NCBI RefSeq assembly: GCF_028640845.1
Contig: NC_080539.1
Location: forward strand, 164,994,236-165,058,235
Direction: 5' to 3'
DNA: 64,000 nt
Source: Ahaetulla prasina
Lineage: Eukaryota; Chordata; Lepidosauria; Squamata; Colubridae
Shown here: piece by piece, positions 10,197 through 25,100 of the stretch
Layout of the letters: every line of letters starts with the position of its first letter
How positions within the stretch are numbered: position 1 is the first letter of the stretch
Notes under the pieces: model-generated
The model's input: only the letters and a program-made list of their open reading frames with translations
What the model was told of the DNA's origin: nothing
The model's database searches: none
Made by a program: the position numbers and the translations under genes

Positions 10197-13100
10197 GTTA
10201 ATATGCTATTTATTTAAATAATTTTATACTCTCTTCTTGTTGGCAAACTGATCACAAGGCACATAAACAGACAGACAGACAGGTAAAAGGACTCAAAACA
10301 TTGCAATTGTAAAAGTAGCAGTGAAAACAATTGGATAGAAAGACCTGGGATAATAAGAATATGCTTCTTTCAAAATGAAGAGTACAAGCAAATTTCCCTT
10401 GTAAACAGAATTCATCAAAAGGAGAGTACTAATATTATATTTATTTGATTTTCTCCATGACAACCTGTCCATAACCTGTTCTTTTAAATCTCCAAATGGT
10501 GCACTCGTCTTCACTGTAACTAAGTTTATCCACCTTGCTGCTGGCTATCTTCCTCTCGCCTTCTACTTTTCCCAGCATTAAAGCCATTTCTGGAGAGCTG
10601 GGTCTTTACATAATAGGATATCTGAGTCTGGTCATTTTGTGCCTTGAGTGGGAATTCTGGGTTAATTTATCCAAGGATCCATCAGTTTGCTTTCTTGGCT
10701 CTCCACAATATTCTCAATAATCGTTTCCAATAGCAAAGTTCAAAGTGGTCAATACTTTTTTTTTTATTTGAATTTATATCCCGCCCTTCTCCGAAGACTC
10801 AGGGCGGCTTACACAGTGTTAAGCAATAGTTTTCATCCATTTGTATATTATATACAAAGTCAACTTTTATTGCCCCCAATAATCTGGGTCCTCATTTTAC
10901 CTACCTTATAAAGGATGGAAGGCTGAGTGGGACTTGAACTTGCAGTAATTGCAAGCAGCTGTGTTAATAACAGACAGACTTAGTCTGCTGAGCCACCAGA
11001 GGCCCTTACTCTTCTTGTCCTGCTTTTTTAAGGTCCAGCATTGTATAAATCCAGATTAATTTAAGTTGCATCTAAGTTCCACTGAAATCCGTCAAATGTA
11101 AACTGTTATAACACCAAAGTTCAACTGCACTTGGTATTCTATGTACGTTTGTCTTGGAAGAAATTGCATTGTGTATAAAAGGGCGACTGATGAAAAAACT
11201 TGCATAAAAGAATGCTGCTAGCCTGAATAGTCTGTTTATAATTAACATGGGCAAATTCTCTTTTAAAAATGGCAGGGTTGGTGGTTGTTCCAACATGTGA
11301 CTCAGTAGGGCTAAGTATTATTGAAACTAAAATGTTGGCATGTGCTTTCTTGGGCTTCTACATTTATAACACTTTGCAAAAATATTGTTTTGTTAGATGT
11401 TTTGGGACTAGAATAAAGAGCAGCGCTTCTCTAGAAAGAGAAACCTGGTGTTACCATCTTGACATTTTGGTGGGTCCTGATTAGAGGGAGCTATGTGATT
11501 TAGCAAAGATTTCTGTGAATGGAAGGGAGCAGGGAAAGTAACGTTTATCAAATCACCATTTCTTGAGCTACTCAGTGTTGTTCCAAATGGTCTCTTCGGA
11601 ACAGATTTGGAACAGAAAGTACAGTGGCGGGGGAGGGGGTGTCAGCAAAAATGCCTCCCTCCCCCCCCATAAAAAAAATTGGAAACATTCACTGCTTCAA
11701 GATTCTTTTGTTAATAGAAGATGCATTCCGAAAGCATTATGCTTTTTTTTCTTTAACCAAGTCTCTTTCTAGCTCTTTTCCTAATAGCTTAATTCTGTCC
11801 TTTAAACCCAAGATCCACTAGAAATGTGCTTGTTGTCTTTCCAATAATACGTTGGCAGTTCTGATATTAAAAGAATAGTTAAATATTATTGTGTTCTTTA
11901 ATGACATTAATTTATTTATATATATCATTTTTAATCCCACTTTATTCTTTTTATAAAATAACTTAAGGGGCTGAATATACCTAACATTCCTTTCTCCCCT
12001 TATTTTGCCCAGAACAACAACTCTGTGAGGTGGGTTGGGCTAAGAGAGAGGGATTGGGCCAAAGATGTCTAGCTGGCTTTCATGCCTAAATCAGGATTAG
12101 AACTCACGATCTGCTTTCTAGGCTGATGCCTTAACCTCAGCTCACCAAACTGACTCAATTAGCAGTTTTATTTTCATACGACATTATTTTAGCTTATTAG
12201 GCTTTATGGTGCAAATTGCAATATTCAGTGGTTAGTTTGAAAATATACCACATTGTTTTTGATTAGGTGTTCCTGCTATGTTTCCTTCATTCTTTGATCT
12301 GGAATGCATCTCATTCCTTTTACATGTGCCAATAATTTAGTATTTTTCCTTAGTTATTTTCTGTCACGTTAGCTGTATAGTCGCTCCTACCAAGAATAAT
12401 ACAGTAAATGATAAAAACAACTCATTCAACAATAATTTTTTACAAGATCTAATTTAAATACACGATTAGATTAGATTAGATTAGATTAGATTAGATTAGA
12501 TTATTTACTACACTTATGTCAAACCCACAGCACATGGGCTGTACGCAGTTCTGGATTGCTAGTAATGCTGCCCCACAAGATATAATAAAAATATTAAAAA
12601 TAAAGGAAGTTTGTTATTTATATGCATTAACTATATTATATATTTTATATGTGGGCCAAGACAATTCCTCTTCACTCAATTCGGCCCAGGCAAGTCAAAA
12701 GGTTGGATACCCATGATTTAGTGGTTTATTATATATTAATCAGCCCCCAAAGCCAGAGTTCTCTGAGCAACTTGCAATACTGCTGAGGCAGTAATAAACA
12801 GTCAAGTAAAAACATTAAACCTTTAAAAATGTTCTGTCTTAACTGCAATATTGTTGTTAACAGTGTGGAGCTGAAATGTAAAATGAAGTTTGGGATTTAT
12901 TTACCGCCGAAGGCAGTAACTGAGAAATGTCCTGTGTTGTACTGGCTGTCAGGTGAGTATCTCAAAATTATTTGTGAAAAGCATGGTTATGATGGTTAAA
13001 ATTCAGATGTTTAGTTAGTGCAACTAAGTCAGGTCTTTAAAACAGAGTAGCATGTGTCTTTAGGTTACAAATCTTTGTGTGCCTTTTGTAGGTGAATCAG

Positions 13101-16100
13101 TATTGAAGAAGACAAGGTTTTCTATATTGTCAGCTGAGCCTTCTTGAGTATTAGGCAAAATTTGACATCTTTCTAATCTCTGGCTTGTTGGAATAGCAAT
13201 AGTGCTTAGACTTATATACCACTTCACAGTGCTTGGCAGCCCTCTCTAAGAGTTTACAGAGTCAGCATATTGCCCCAACAATCTGGGTCCTCATTTTACC
13301 AACCTTGGACGGATGAAAGTCTGAGTCAATCTTGAGCCGGTGGGAATCAAACTGCAGGCAGCCCGCAGGCAGCAGAATTAGCCTGCAATACTGCATTGTA
13401 ACCACTGTGCCATCACGGCTCAATAGATGTTTATATCTGGGTGAGATAGAGAAACAGAGACAGAGAGAGAGAAACAGTGAGGTAGAAATAGAGAGGCAGA
13501 GAGAGAGAGAGAAAGAGAGAGAGAGGAAAGAAAGAAAGAAAGAGAGACAGAGAGACAGAGAGAGACAGACAGAGAGAGAGAAATGAAAGATATCACTGCT
13601 CAGGAGATGTCTTTCCAGCTTTATCTTTCTGCTGATCTGTCACATGCTGAAAAGTTCAGGGTCTTTCCTAGATCTCTTAGCAAAATGGAGCCATGCATCC
13701 TATCCGTTTGTAGTTATCAAGAGATTAAAGAAAGGCATTTGATTTCACTATTGACCTTCTCTTGCTTCTGTATTGAATGCTATGATTTCACTATTGACCT
13801 TCTCTTGCTTCTGTATTGAATGCTACTTCCCAATCTAAATTACTGTACACAATTGAGTATTTATTGTACTGTAGTAGTTCTGATTTGGAGGTTACTAGTT
13901 TTTTATGTTCCTTATTTTAGCTTGCATGAGAGTCATTGCAGCGGTTCTGGGAGTTTCATGAATTTATCTCTTATTTGCTTATGATGACTTTAAACTGGGC
14001 AGAACCTGGTGATTGGAACAAAATATACAGTATTTCTCAGACTTGGGAACTTTAAGATGTGTGGACTTCAACTCCCAGAATTCTTAAAGTTCCCAAAGTT
14101 GAGGAACACTGAGTATAAAAATACCTAACTTGATCTGATCGTTGGAATCTAGAAACCAAATAAGTGAATCATTTTTTCCCCTGTGAAATGAAAATGTAAT
14201 CAGGAATGCATAGCTTCTCCTTTTGGGCACAGATAATACCTTCCTGGCCTGGATTAGTGATAAAGTATTCTTGTTAGTATTAAGGTGCTTTGCTCTCTTC
14301 TCTTCTCAGGACTAACATGTACAGAACAAAACTTCATAACCAAAGCTGGTTTCCATCAAGCTGCAGCTGAACATGGCCTTGTTGTAGTCGCTCCAGATAC
14401 CAGCCCACGTAAGTGGTTTATTAAAGAGCATCAGCTTAATTGGTTTACTCATGGCTTTGATACAGATGCTCTGACTCAAGTAAACTTAAGCCAGGCTCTA
14501 TGTTGTGACCCAGGTTCCTGGACCCGGACTCCTGGACTCGGATGATTCAGAAAGTGAGGGAGAAGACCTGGCCAGCCCTGCTTCTCTTGAGCCCTTTCCC
14601 TCCCTGGCACCCACTCAAAGGGAGGGGGAGGGGCCGGCACAGCCTGATTCCATGGAGCCTCCTTCTGATTTGGCAACGCCCCAAGAACAGTTTTGGAGCG
14701 ATGCAAGGTCACGTAGACGTAATCGCCGTGCGCAGCAGCGGAAGAGTTGGGACAAAGCCAAGTCATAATTGTCATGCAGTGACATCTGCAGAGACTATAA
14801 ATAGGAGGCGGGACTTCCTGGTTTTTTGTCTTGGACAAAGTAATGAGTTGGCGCGAGCTAATGAATTGGCGCGAGCTAACTATTTCAATGGAGGGAAGAA
14901 TATATTCGTGAGTAATTCTGGCCTTATCTATAATTTCCTCGTTATCTCCAGAAACTTGGCAGGCCCGTGGGTAGACGTGGCCAGGACATGTATCTATGTA
15001 AATAAAAGGAAAAAAGGGAGGCCTCTGACGGACTCTTTGCTGGGAGTATTGGGGAAGGAAACAGAACATTTTGTCCAAGACCTGACTAAAACATCTTCTA
15101 CCAAAGATGGATCAGCAGCAGGTACAGCAGCAGTTACAGCAGCTACAAGCAGCTAATCAACAGCTCCAGCAGCAAGTGGCTCACTTGGCAGGCCAACTTG
15201 CTGCCAGGAATGTGCCTGCAGCCCCCCCCATCCTCCCACTCCTCCTCCTCGTCGCAAGTGCCCCATAACCGTGCGGATAAGTTTTCTGGGCAGCCTGAGA
15301 TGTTCCCGACCTTCTTGGGACAGTGCCAGCTCTACATGGCTATGAGGCCAGAGGATTTCCCAGACGACCGGGCTAAGGTGGCCTTCGTGATTAACCTTCT
15401 TTCCGGCTCGGCTGCTCGATGGGCCACACCCCTCTTACTCCAGGACAGCCCCCTGCTGGCGGACCAACAGCGTTTTTGGCAGCACCTGCGCACCATGTAT
15501 GAGGACCCCGTTCGAATGCTGACGGCAACCAGGCGCCTTAAGGAACTCCGTCAAGGGAAACGCCCCCTGCAGGAGTACATCGCCGAATTTCGTCTTTTGT
15601 GCCAGGACTCTGACTGGAATGATGCAGCGCTGGTGGACGCGTTCCAGGAGGGACTCTCAGAGGAATTGCAAGACGAGCTGGCCCGCGTGGAGGCGCCGCG
15701 GACCCTTGACAACTTGGTGCCCCTTTGTCTCCGCCTCGATGCCCGTCTGCAACGGCGACCGTCCCGTCGCACCCCCCGGGACCCGCCGTCGACATCTGTG
15801 CCCCCACTTCCTGCACCACCAGCACCCAGGGTCGCCCCACGTTTTGTAACCGCTGCGGAAGAGCCCATGGAGTTGGGAGCGGCCAGATCTCGCCTGACAG
15901 CCCAGGAGCGGAACCGGAGGCGCCAAGGGGGATTGTGCCTGTACTGTGGGGAGCCCGGCCGCCGCGCTTCTTGCCCCAGAAAGCGAAGTGGGGCACGCCG
16001 CCGGTCCCGAATCACAGCGTGACCAATCGAAGCGGAGCAGGCCCGACCCCGGGGAAACCCTAGGTCGGGCACGTACTAAGCCCCCACTGGACGTTGCGGA

Positions 16101-19100
16101 AGTAGACTCTGGGCCCCCTCGGCATCTGATTCTGGACACACGGATATGGTTGGGGAACCAGTCGGACGGGCTCCAGGCGCATGCGCTGGTGGACTCAGGG
16201 CCACAACAAACTTTATGGACCAGGCCTTTGTGACCCAGTTTGCGGTCCCGTGGTTCCGTGGACCCTCCGATGCGGTAGAGACAATTGATGGGCGAGAACT
16301 GGTGTCCGGCCCCATTAAATTTGCCACCCAGCCTTTGCGCCTGGCTATTGGGGACCATGAGGAGGCGATCCAGTTTTATGTCACGGCGGACCTTCATTTT
16401 CCTGTGGTCCTTGGGATGGCCTGGCGGACCCACGATCCTCAGGTGGCCTGGTCGCGGAACACCATCTCTTTCCCGAGTCTGCAGTGCGTCGATCACATCC
16501 GCCACACCTGTGCCGCCAGAACGCCCCACCGCTGCCATCACCTTGCCTCCTGAGCTGACGGACTTCGCCCGGCGTGTTCAGCGAGAAGGAGGCGGACCGA
16601 CTACCCCGCATCGGCCCTACGATTGCCCGTGGACCTTCTGCCCAACGCACCACTGCCTGTGGGACGCCTGTATTCCATGTCGGAGCCGAGTTGGCCGCCT
16701 CAGGGACTTCCTGGACAAAAACCTGGCCCGAGGGTTCATCCGCCTTCAAAGTCCCTCTCGGCCCCGGTCCTCTTGTGAAGAAGAAGACAGGGGACTTGCG
16801 CCTATGCTGCGATTACCGCCGGCTAAACGCCATTACGGTGCGGAATCGCTACCCCCTGCCGCTCATCCCGGAGCTACTGGAGAGGTTGCGGGAGGCCACG
16901 ATCTTCACCAAGCTTGATCTTCGGGGGGCCTACAACCTGGTGCGGATGCGAGAAGGAGACGAATGGAAGACTGCATTCGGCACCCGATACGGACACTACG
17001 AATACACTGTCATGCCATTTGGGTTGACCAACGCTCCCGCCGTTTTCCAGCACTTCATGAACGACGTGTTCCAAGACATGTTGGATCGGTTCGTGGTTAT
17101 CTACCTGGACGACATCCTGATTTACTCCCGGTCCAGGGAAAGCCACCTTCGACACGTCGGTCTGGTTCTGCAACGCTATGGAGCAACAACTCAATGCGAA
17201 GCTGGAGAAATGTGTCTTCTTCCGGACTTCCATAGAATTCCTCGGGCATATCATCTCGCCCAAGGGCATAGCCATGGACCCATGTAAAGTAGAAGCTTTG
17301 TGTAGCTGGGAAGCCCCTCGTCGGGTGAAGGATGTTCAGCGCTTGCTGGGCTTCGCCAACTACTACCGGACCTTCATCCCGGGCTTTGCCACACTGACGG
17401 CTCCACTTACCCAGCTCCTCAGGAAGAAGGTTGCGTTCCGGTGGGGTCCCCCGCAGCAAGAAGCATTCACAGCCCTCAAGAAAGCCTTCGTCACAGAACC
17501 CATCCTGAGGCATCCCGACCCGCCCGCCTTTTGTGGTGGAAACAGGCGCGTCCAATGTGGCTCTGGGAGCGGTGCTGCTACAGGCTCCGGCAGATGGTGG
17601 CACACTTTTTCCCTGTGCTTACTACTCCCGGAAACTCAATCCTTCCGAGCGCAACTACACTATCTGGGAAAAAGAGTTGCTGGCTATCAAGGCTGCATTC
17701 GAGGCTTGGCGACACCATCTGGAGGTCCGAACGGACCATCGGAATCTCGAGCACCTCACCACAGCTCGGAAGTTGAACCAGCGGCAGATCCGGTGGTCGT
17801 TGTTTTTTGCCCAGTTCAACTTCCGCGTGACCTACATTCCCAGCGGTCACAACCGGAGGGCGGATGCCCTGTCCCGCAAGCCAGAGTACCTCTGCGCCAA
17901 GGACCCCCTTCCTCCACGGACAGTGCTGCCGGCAGAAGCCTTGGCCGCAGCACGGGAGCCAGTGGACTTGCGGGCCCAGGTGCGAGAGGCGCAGCGCCAG
18001 GACGCCTGGTCGCAGCAAAGGAGAGCGGAGGTGGGCCCCGCATCTCCTTGGACCTTGGAGGAGGACTTACTCAAGTTTCGGGGGCGATTATATGTGCCCA
18101 CAGGACCACTCCGAGCCCTCGTCATGACCCAGTGCCACGACAACCCTGCAGCAGGACATTTTGGGTTCTTCAAGACCCTCCACCTGGTGACACGGACCTT
18201 TTGGTGGCCCCGAGTGCGGCATGATATACATGCCTATGTGACATCCTGCGTACCGTGCCGGCAAGCCAAGGCCGCCACGGGGGCCCCGCCCGGGCTCCTC
18301 CAGCCCTTGCCGACACCCGACAGACCCTGGGGGGCGATCTCTATGGACTTCCTGACAGACCTGCCGCTGTCCTCTGGGTTCACCACGGTGCTGGTGGTGG
18401 TGGACATGCTCACCAAGATGGCACACTTCATCCCATGCCGCGGACTGCCCACAGCCGCAAAACGCCCGTCTCTTTCTGCAGCACATCTTCCGCCTCCATG
18501 GTCTACCGGACAGGGTGGTTTCAGACCATGAGTTCAGTTCACAGCCCGCTTCTGGAAGAGCCTGATGGCGCGTTGGAGGTGCAGGTGTGTCTGTCGTCAT
18601 CGCACCATCCGGAGACCGGCGGGGTACAGAGAAGGTCATCGGTATACTGGAACAGTATCTCCGTTGCTTCATCAACCAGCAACAGGACAACTGGGCGACT
18701 ACCTGTCCCTGGCGGAGTTTGCTTTTAACAACTCTCAGCACACCTCTACTCAGATGACCCCGTTCTTTGCCAATGTGGGGTACCATCCGCGGCTCTTCCC
18801 TCTGGCACCACCGGACTCTCCTGTTCCCGAAACGCAGACCTTCCTGACGGAATTGCATGCGGTCCAACAGTTGGTACGTCAGCAGCTGAATCGGGCAAGG
18901 AGGATTACAACGGTCCGCCGACCGCTCCCGACGGGCAACGCCCCGCTGGCAGTTGGAGACCGGTGTGGCTCTCACCAAACACCTCCCGTCCGACCGCCCG
19001 GTAAAGTTGGACCACCGATTCATCGGCCCGTTCCCTGTCGAGGCAGTCATCAACCCGGTAGCCTACCGACTGACCCTGCCACGATCCATGCGGATCCACC

Positions 19101-22100
19101 CCGTTTTTCACCGGTCCCTTCTGGTTCCTGAGGCCACACCGAGTCCCCTTCGGTGCCCAACAGCACCCGTCACTGTCGCCGAGGCGGATCGGAGGAATCT
19201 GAAGTCCACAGCGTCGAGACTCCCGCTGGCTGAAGGGTCGTTTCAATATTTGATCGCGTGGAAGGGATACGGGACTGATTTCTCCTGGGTAGATGCCTCC
19301 GGCGTTCATGCCCCTGACCTGGTGCAGGCCTTCCATGAGCAGAACCCAGCCCGACCGCATCCCGATCGTCAGCCCGGGGAAGGGCCCTGCGGTGAGGATA
19401 GTGTTGTGACCCAGGTTCCTGGACCCGGACTCCTGGACTCGGATGATTCAGAAAGTGAGGAGAAGACCTGGCAAGCCCTGCTTCTCTTGAGCCCTTTCCC
19501 TCCCTGGCACCCACTCAAAGGGAGGGGGAGGGGCCGGCACAGCCTGATTCCATGGAGCCTCCTTCTGATTTGGCAACGCCCCAAGAACAGTTTTGGAGCG
19601 ATGCAAGGTCACGTAGACGTAATCGCCGTGCGCAGCAGCGGAAGAGTTGGGACAAAGCCAAGTCATAATTGTCATGCAGTGACATCTGCAGAGACTATAA
19701 ATAGGAGGCGGGACTTCCTGGTTTTTTGTCTTGGACAAAGTAATGAGTTGGCGCGAGCTAATGAATTGGCGCGAGCTAACTATTTCAATGGAGGGAAGAA
19801 TATATTCGTGAGTAATTCTGGCCTTATCTATAATTTCCTCGTTATCTCCAGAAACTTGGCAGGCCCGTGGGTAGACGTGGCCAGGACATGTATCTATGTA
19901 AATAAAAGGAAAAAAAAGGAAGGCCTCTGACGGACTCTTTGCTGGGAGTATTGGGGGAAGGGAAACAGAACACTCTAAAGGTAGTCCTCAACTTACAACC
20001 AGTTACTTGCCAACTGTTCAGAGTTACAACGGACCTTCCTGGGGGTACTTACAACTTGGTTCCGAAGTGCCGATGACTGCTGTCATCGTCCCGTCCACCC
20101 CATGGTCACATGACCACATACCTGGTGTTTGTGATCTGTCCTGCATTTATGGCTGCTTGCAACATCCTGTGATCACGTGGAACAGTTTTGCTGAAAACTG
20201 CAATTTATTTTCAGTTTTTCAGCAAAACTGGCGCCATAGCAAACCATTGGTTCGCTTAAAGACCACGGTGGTCACTTAACACTTGCTGCAAAGAAGGTCA
20301 TAACGTTGGGTCAATCATGTGGGTGACCTGATTTACAACTGGGCAGGCTTCATTACGGTTGTTAGGCAAGGACTATCTGCATGTACGAATACGTAAATAC
20401 GTACGTAAATAGCACGTATTTTATCTGTTGTAAATCTCATGTTTAGGGTATCTGCTGCTACTTTTGACAATAACTGGTTTAAATTTTCTCAACCGGAAGA
20501 CTAGGAATTATTAACTTTCTGTCCTGCCTTCCCTGTATTTTGCTCCTGAAATGATGTAGCTGTCATTGAATAGCTTGTCTAGCAAAAAGGGGCTGAACAG
20601 CAGATCACTTTGGGGGATGGGCTTCCTGTGTATAAATGTATCCAGTTTATCAGTGACTGAGTGGTCCTGCTCCACTGGCAGCCATTAAATTTAGCATATT
20701 GGGGAGGGGCTCTTTCATCAATATGAATGGTAGATAGATTTTGAAAGAGGTCCTGTAACTTTTAAAACTAGGTTGTGTACTATAATGGCCACATTCCTAT
20801 CATGATATACTGAATATTTTCCCAGTGGGCTCTTTCTGATTACTAGAAATCCAGTCGTAATAGGTTTTTCCAAGAAGTGGTCCTCTTACTGGGAAAAAAT
20901 GTGCATCCGCATTGAATATGTGTCTTTTCTCACAACACAAAAAGCCAGTTTCAGAACTGACTTTCCACAGGTCAGCAAAGTTTCTGCAAGGATTTTAGAA
21001 TTGCCAGGTAGATTTTTCTACCTAGCAGTTAGTTTCAGAAGATGATATTGATTTTGAAACAGATATTTTTCCCCTAGCCTTGTGAGTTAGCCCTCCTTCT
21101 CATGAAGACAAAGTATCAGCCTCCATTCCGGTACTTTGCTGATTATTGATTATTTCTTTCTGTGGCAGGTGGATGCAATATTCAAGGAGAAGACGAGAGC
21201 TGGGATTTCGGCACTGGAGCCGGTTTTTATGTAGATGCCACAGAAGAATTATGGAAAATAAATTATCGCATGTACTCTTACATAAAAGATGAGGTAATTT
21301 GAATTACATTAATCTAAATTAGTGTTTCTTAAAAGTGGGCGATATTGTCCTCTGGAGGACATTTGACTTATTTGGAGTGGCATTGGGTGACAGCGGGGGG
21401 GGGGCATTAGTTGACATGAGGCCAAGAGGAGGAGGAGGAGGAGGATTAGAATAATGAAAGCAGAAGATTACGCATCACTTAGCCATAAATGCTTATTGAG
21501 TGTGCAAAACTATAAACGTGTTTGACTACGTTTGTAATAGGTTTGACTATTACAGATAGTAATAGTCAGACTACGTTTGACTATTACAAATACAGTAGAA
21601 CCGCTGGTCACAAACACTTCTGACCACAACCAAATCAGGTTCCAACCAAAAAATTCACTTTTTTTTTTCGCGACCTATTTCCACTTCTACACCATTTTTT
21701 TTTTGTAAGTGCCAAATTTCCAAAATTAGGTTCGGGTCACGACCAAATCGAATTGCGACCAAAGTTATGGAACGAATTATGGTCGTGACAAGAAGTTCTA
21801 CTGTATATCGCACTTTAGATGCTTAATATAGCATCACACTTTGGACTGTTTTGACTGCATGCTGTGAAGCATACGATTACGCTGGGCATTAGTGCAACAA
21901 TATGATTCACAGGAGCTGCACTCTTGGTTACATATTAAATATTAAATTATTACTATGATGATTTGTAACTTTATGACTTAACATGTATTTGTAATTGTTA
22001 GCAAAGAAATAAACGTGCAATGGATGTTTTTTTTTTAAATAATTGCAAGTCATGCATACAGGACAGAGGGTGTTACGAAGAACTTGAAACAAGTAAAAGG

Positions 22101-25100
22101 ACAGTGACACCCCCTCCAAAGTTTGAGAAACGATGATACAAATAAAGAAAAAGAGGGGAAAAGAGAGAAAGAGATCTACAATTACCATAATATAATTACA
22201 GAGTGTAGTATAGTATTAGGTAAAGATGTGCTACTTCAATTTTCTTTCATCTATCACAGTCTGATCTCAGGCCAGTGTGGCTTTCTGATTTACTTCAATG
22301 AAAGAAATACAACATATGTTTCATTGAGGATGAAAGGAGTTGCTTTGCTTTAAAGTTTTAAAGGGCTTTAAAACTACATCCATGATAAATTTACTAATGA
22401 TGTATTCATCTGTATCTTAACCAAAAAAAGCCTTGTATGCTGTAAACCTGCCGCTTTTAGACACAGTGATTGACAAAATAAAGAACCATTTATCCCTCTG
22501 TAGATGAAAGTAAATATGTGTTTTCATCTCATGCAGGAGAAAATGTAAGTATGCTGACTTTCTTCTTCTTTGTCTTCGTTAGTTACCCAATCTGATCAAT
22601 GCCAATTTCCCAGTTGATTCTGGAAGGATGTCAATTTCAGGCCATTCCATGGGAGGCCATGGGGCTCTCATCCTGGCCCTAAAGAATCCTGGAAAATATA
22701 AAGTAAGATTCAAACTATTTAGTGTGTCAAATTAAATCATTGATAAGTCTGGTTGGTCTGGCACCTGGTGGGGGAAGGGTTGTTTTGTTTTTACTCTGGT
22801 TTTTACTGGATGTTTAACCTCCCTAGGAACACTGTGTGTGATGAGCAGCCATGTAGATTAAATACATACATACATACATACATACATACATACATACATA
22901 CATACATACATACAATAATCATGACAGGATGAAATAATGTTGGTTTATCAAAGTGGGAAAATAAACAGCTATGTTCTGAAACTCTATAAATGGCAACTTC
23001 ATAAATGTTTATTTGAAGAAAAATAATTTCACATTGTAGTGCAGGAAATTTGAATCACTAATCACCAATATTTAAATAGTCTGTTTCAGCATTTGCTCCA
23101 ATCTGCAACCCAATACAGTGTCCATGGGGGAAAAAGGCTTTTAGTGGATATCTAGGATCGAACGCAACGAATTGGGAAGTATGTACTGAAAATGTCATCA
23201 CATATATAATATAAAATAAGTTGCAATTGTTTTAAAGATATGAATAAACTGTTTTTACCATTTCAAAACTAACCCTGCAAAGTCCAATTGCGATTCCACC
23301 AGCAGACAAAGATATGCAAATCAGCTTTCAGCACTTGTTATATCAGTTTTGTTAATGAATACAGCATTTTTAGTTCAGATCGTTTCAAATCTGAAAACTT
23401 CCATTCTGAGTTGCAATCAGTTTCCCCATTCAGAATTGACTACTTTAATCATTTGGATGTGTTGTTTTGCATCCAAAGCAACTCTGTTTCATTTTAGAAA
23501 TGCTCTTCTTTTTCAGGTACAAGTATTTCCAACTTCGATATGGTTGGAAATAGTTTGTTTGGAAGACAAAAGAGGTGTTTTCAGTTTGAAGATATTTGTA
23601 CACCTGTAGATTTTATTGTTTCTTATTCATATATTTTTGACTGAGTTATTAATGTTGTAATTATAACTATTGTTTTATAGCTAGCGATTTACAATCTGGA
23701 TGTTGATTTTAAAGCAGCTACTGCCAGAAAAAGATAGATAATCCTTATTTGTTGATGCCAGGGAGGTGAGAAGTTGGAATACTAGATACTCCTGTTTAAC
23801 AATTCTGACAGATGAATGCCAGATTGAAAGTATTTTATTCTTCCAGCTGATAGTGGCTGCAAATGAAAGGGAACTTGTTCCGTTCTTGGGGCTTCTAAAA
23901 CAGAAGAGAATTCAAATTATATGTATTTCATTGTAGCTAATAAATGCCAAGTGGTTATAAGTCTGTTGCATGAAATTGCCTTTTGTCTATGGTCTCCCTG
24001 CCTTTCTCCCTTTTTATCTGGCCAGGCTGTTGCTATTGTTAGAAGCAAATGCATTTTTTTTTCTTATAGGCCTATGATGCCACTCACATTGCAAAATCTT
24101 ATCAAGGCTCTCCTCTGGATATCCTAATAGACCAAGGCAAAGATGATCAATTCCTTACAGCAGGACAGTTGCTACCCGATAATTTCATTGCTGCTTGCAC
24201 AGAACGGAAAATTCCAGTAGTTTTTAGGTTGCAGCAGGTAATGCTCGAAAACTGGGTTTTAGTTTGTTTGCATCTAGTGTTTAAATCTTATTTGGAAAGG
24301 GACAGATAAGTGATTATTTAATTGAATGAATTTTTAAATGACTACATCAGTTCCTAGGATCTGAAAAATCTAGGTGTTAGACTTGTGTATCATATAGTTT
24401 TTTCCATCTTACTAAATGTTGAACTAAAGCATCTAGGAATGTTAGTGGTTAATCAGATTTTTTTCTGGGCTTTGCTCCTACCCTGGCAAATTCTAGCTTG
24501 CTAAGCATCAGCTGCATTTTTTTTTCTGCAGCCCATTCATTACCAGTAAAATGAATTACTTTTCCATTAAGAATGAACTCTTTGTTCTGGTTTGTTGCTC
24601 CCAAACCAATTAGAAATCATAAAAAAAATGTGTGTTCTTGGAATATGATTTCTGTGTCTTCCATGCAATAGCAATTCAAATAAGACCTTTTAGAAGGGAG
24701 GAACAAAGAAGGAGAAAAAGAATTACATGTCAGGCACTCGGCTAATACATAGAAAGTCTTTCAGAATTCCAGTTACGGTGCAGTGTTCAAGAACAGCCAC
24801 TGCCTGATTAGGGTTAGGATTGACACTGCTCTCAGTAGTGGCTTTAAGGTTTTAAAATGTAATTTTCTGGGTTTGTGATATCGATGAATGAGAGACTGCT
24901 ATGAGGTTAAATACTGTACACAGAGGAGAAAACTAGGGGCGTGGAAGACTTTTCAAATTCAGCAGTTGTTTACAGTTTGAAATGGATCCTGTAACATTTT
25001 CCAAGGAGTTTTGACTGTTCTGGAACCATTCCAAACTTGGAAGGGCTGTTTCAGTTTACAAGTATTTGGAACATTTCCAGAATGACTGGAACAGGATCAG

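Larger units (their letters stand above)
14501..19972 (+). mobile_element. Full-length Ty3/gypsy chromovirus in ESD intron 3
   Basis: The element runs from LTR to LTR with the target duplication CTCTA at 14496-14500 and 19973-19977. Domain order is gag, protease, reverse transcriptase, RNase H, H2C2 zinc finger plus integrase core, chromodomain. This is the chromovirus branch of Metaviridae, with no envelope gene. It lies in the same orientation as ESD. GC content is far above the flanks. The LTRs differ by only one or two substitutions plus a few 1-2 bp indels, so the insertion is young. The coding region is nevertheless split by at least seven frame changes and cannot make a polyprotein as read. 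Confidence 0.95.

Noticed and set aside
13332..13586. 84-codon ORF ending in Arg/Glu repeats
   Set aside because: Spans a SINE and the purine-rich tract; composition is that of low-complexity DNA.
14285..14545. 86-codon ORF containing ESD exon 3 and chromovirus LTR
   Set aside because: Not a fusion gene: the ESD donor gtaagt at 14409 ends the exon and the remainder is intron plus LTR.
15069..15090. Primer-binding site after the 5' LTR
   Set aside because: The sequence ttttgtccaagacc lacks the usual TGG start, and I cannot match it to a tRNA end with confidence.
15538..18224. Several long reverse-strand and alternate-frame ORFs (150-350 codons) across the GC-rich chromovirus
   Set aside because: They shadow the retroelement frames; GC richness removes stops. 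None shows a domain, while the plus strand shows gag, RT, RNase H and integrase motifs.
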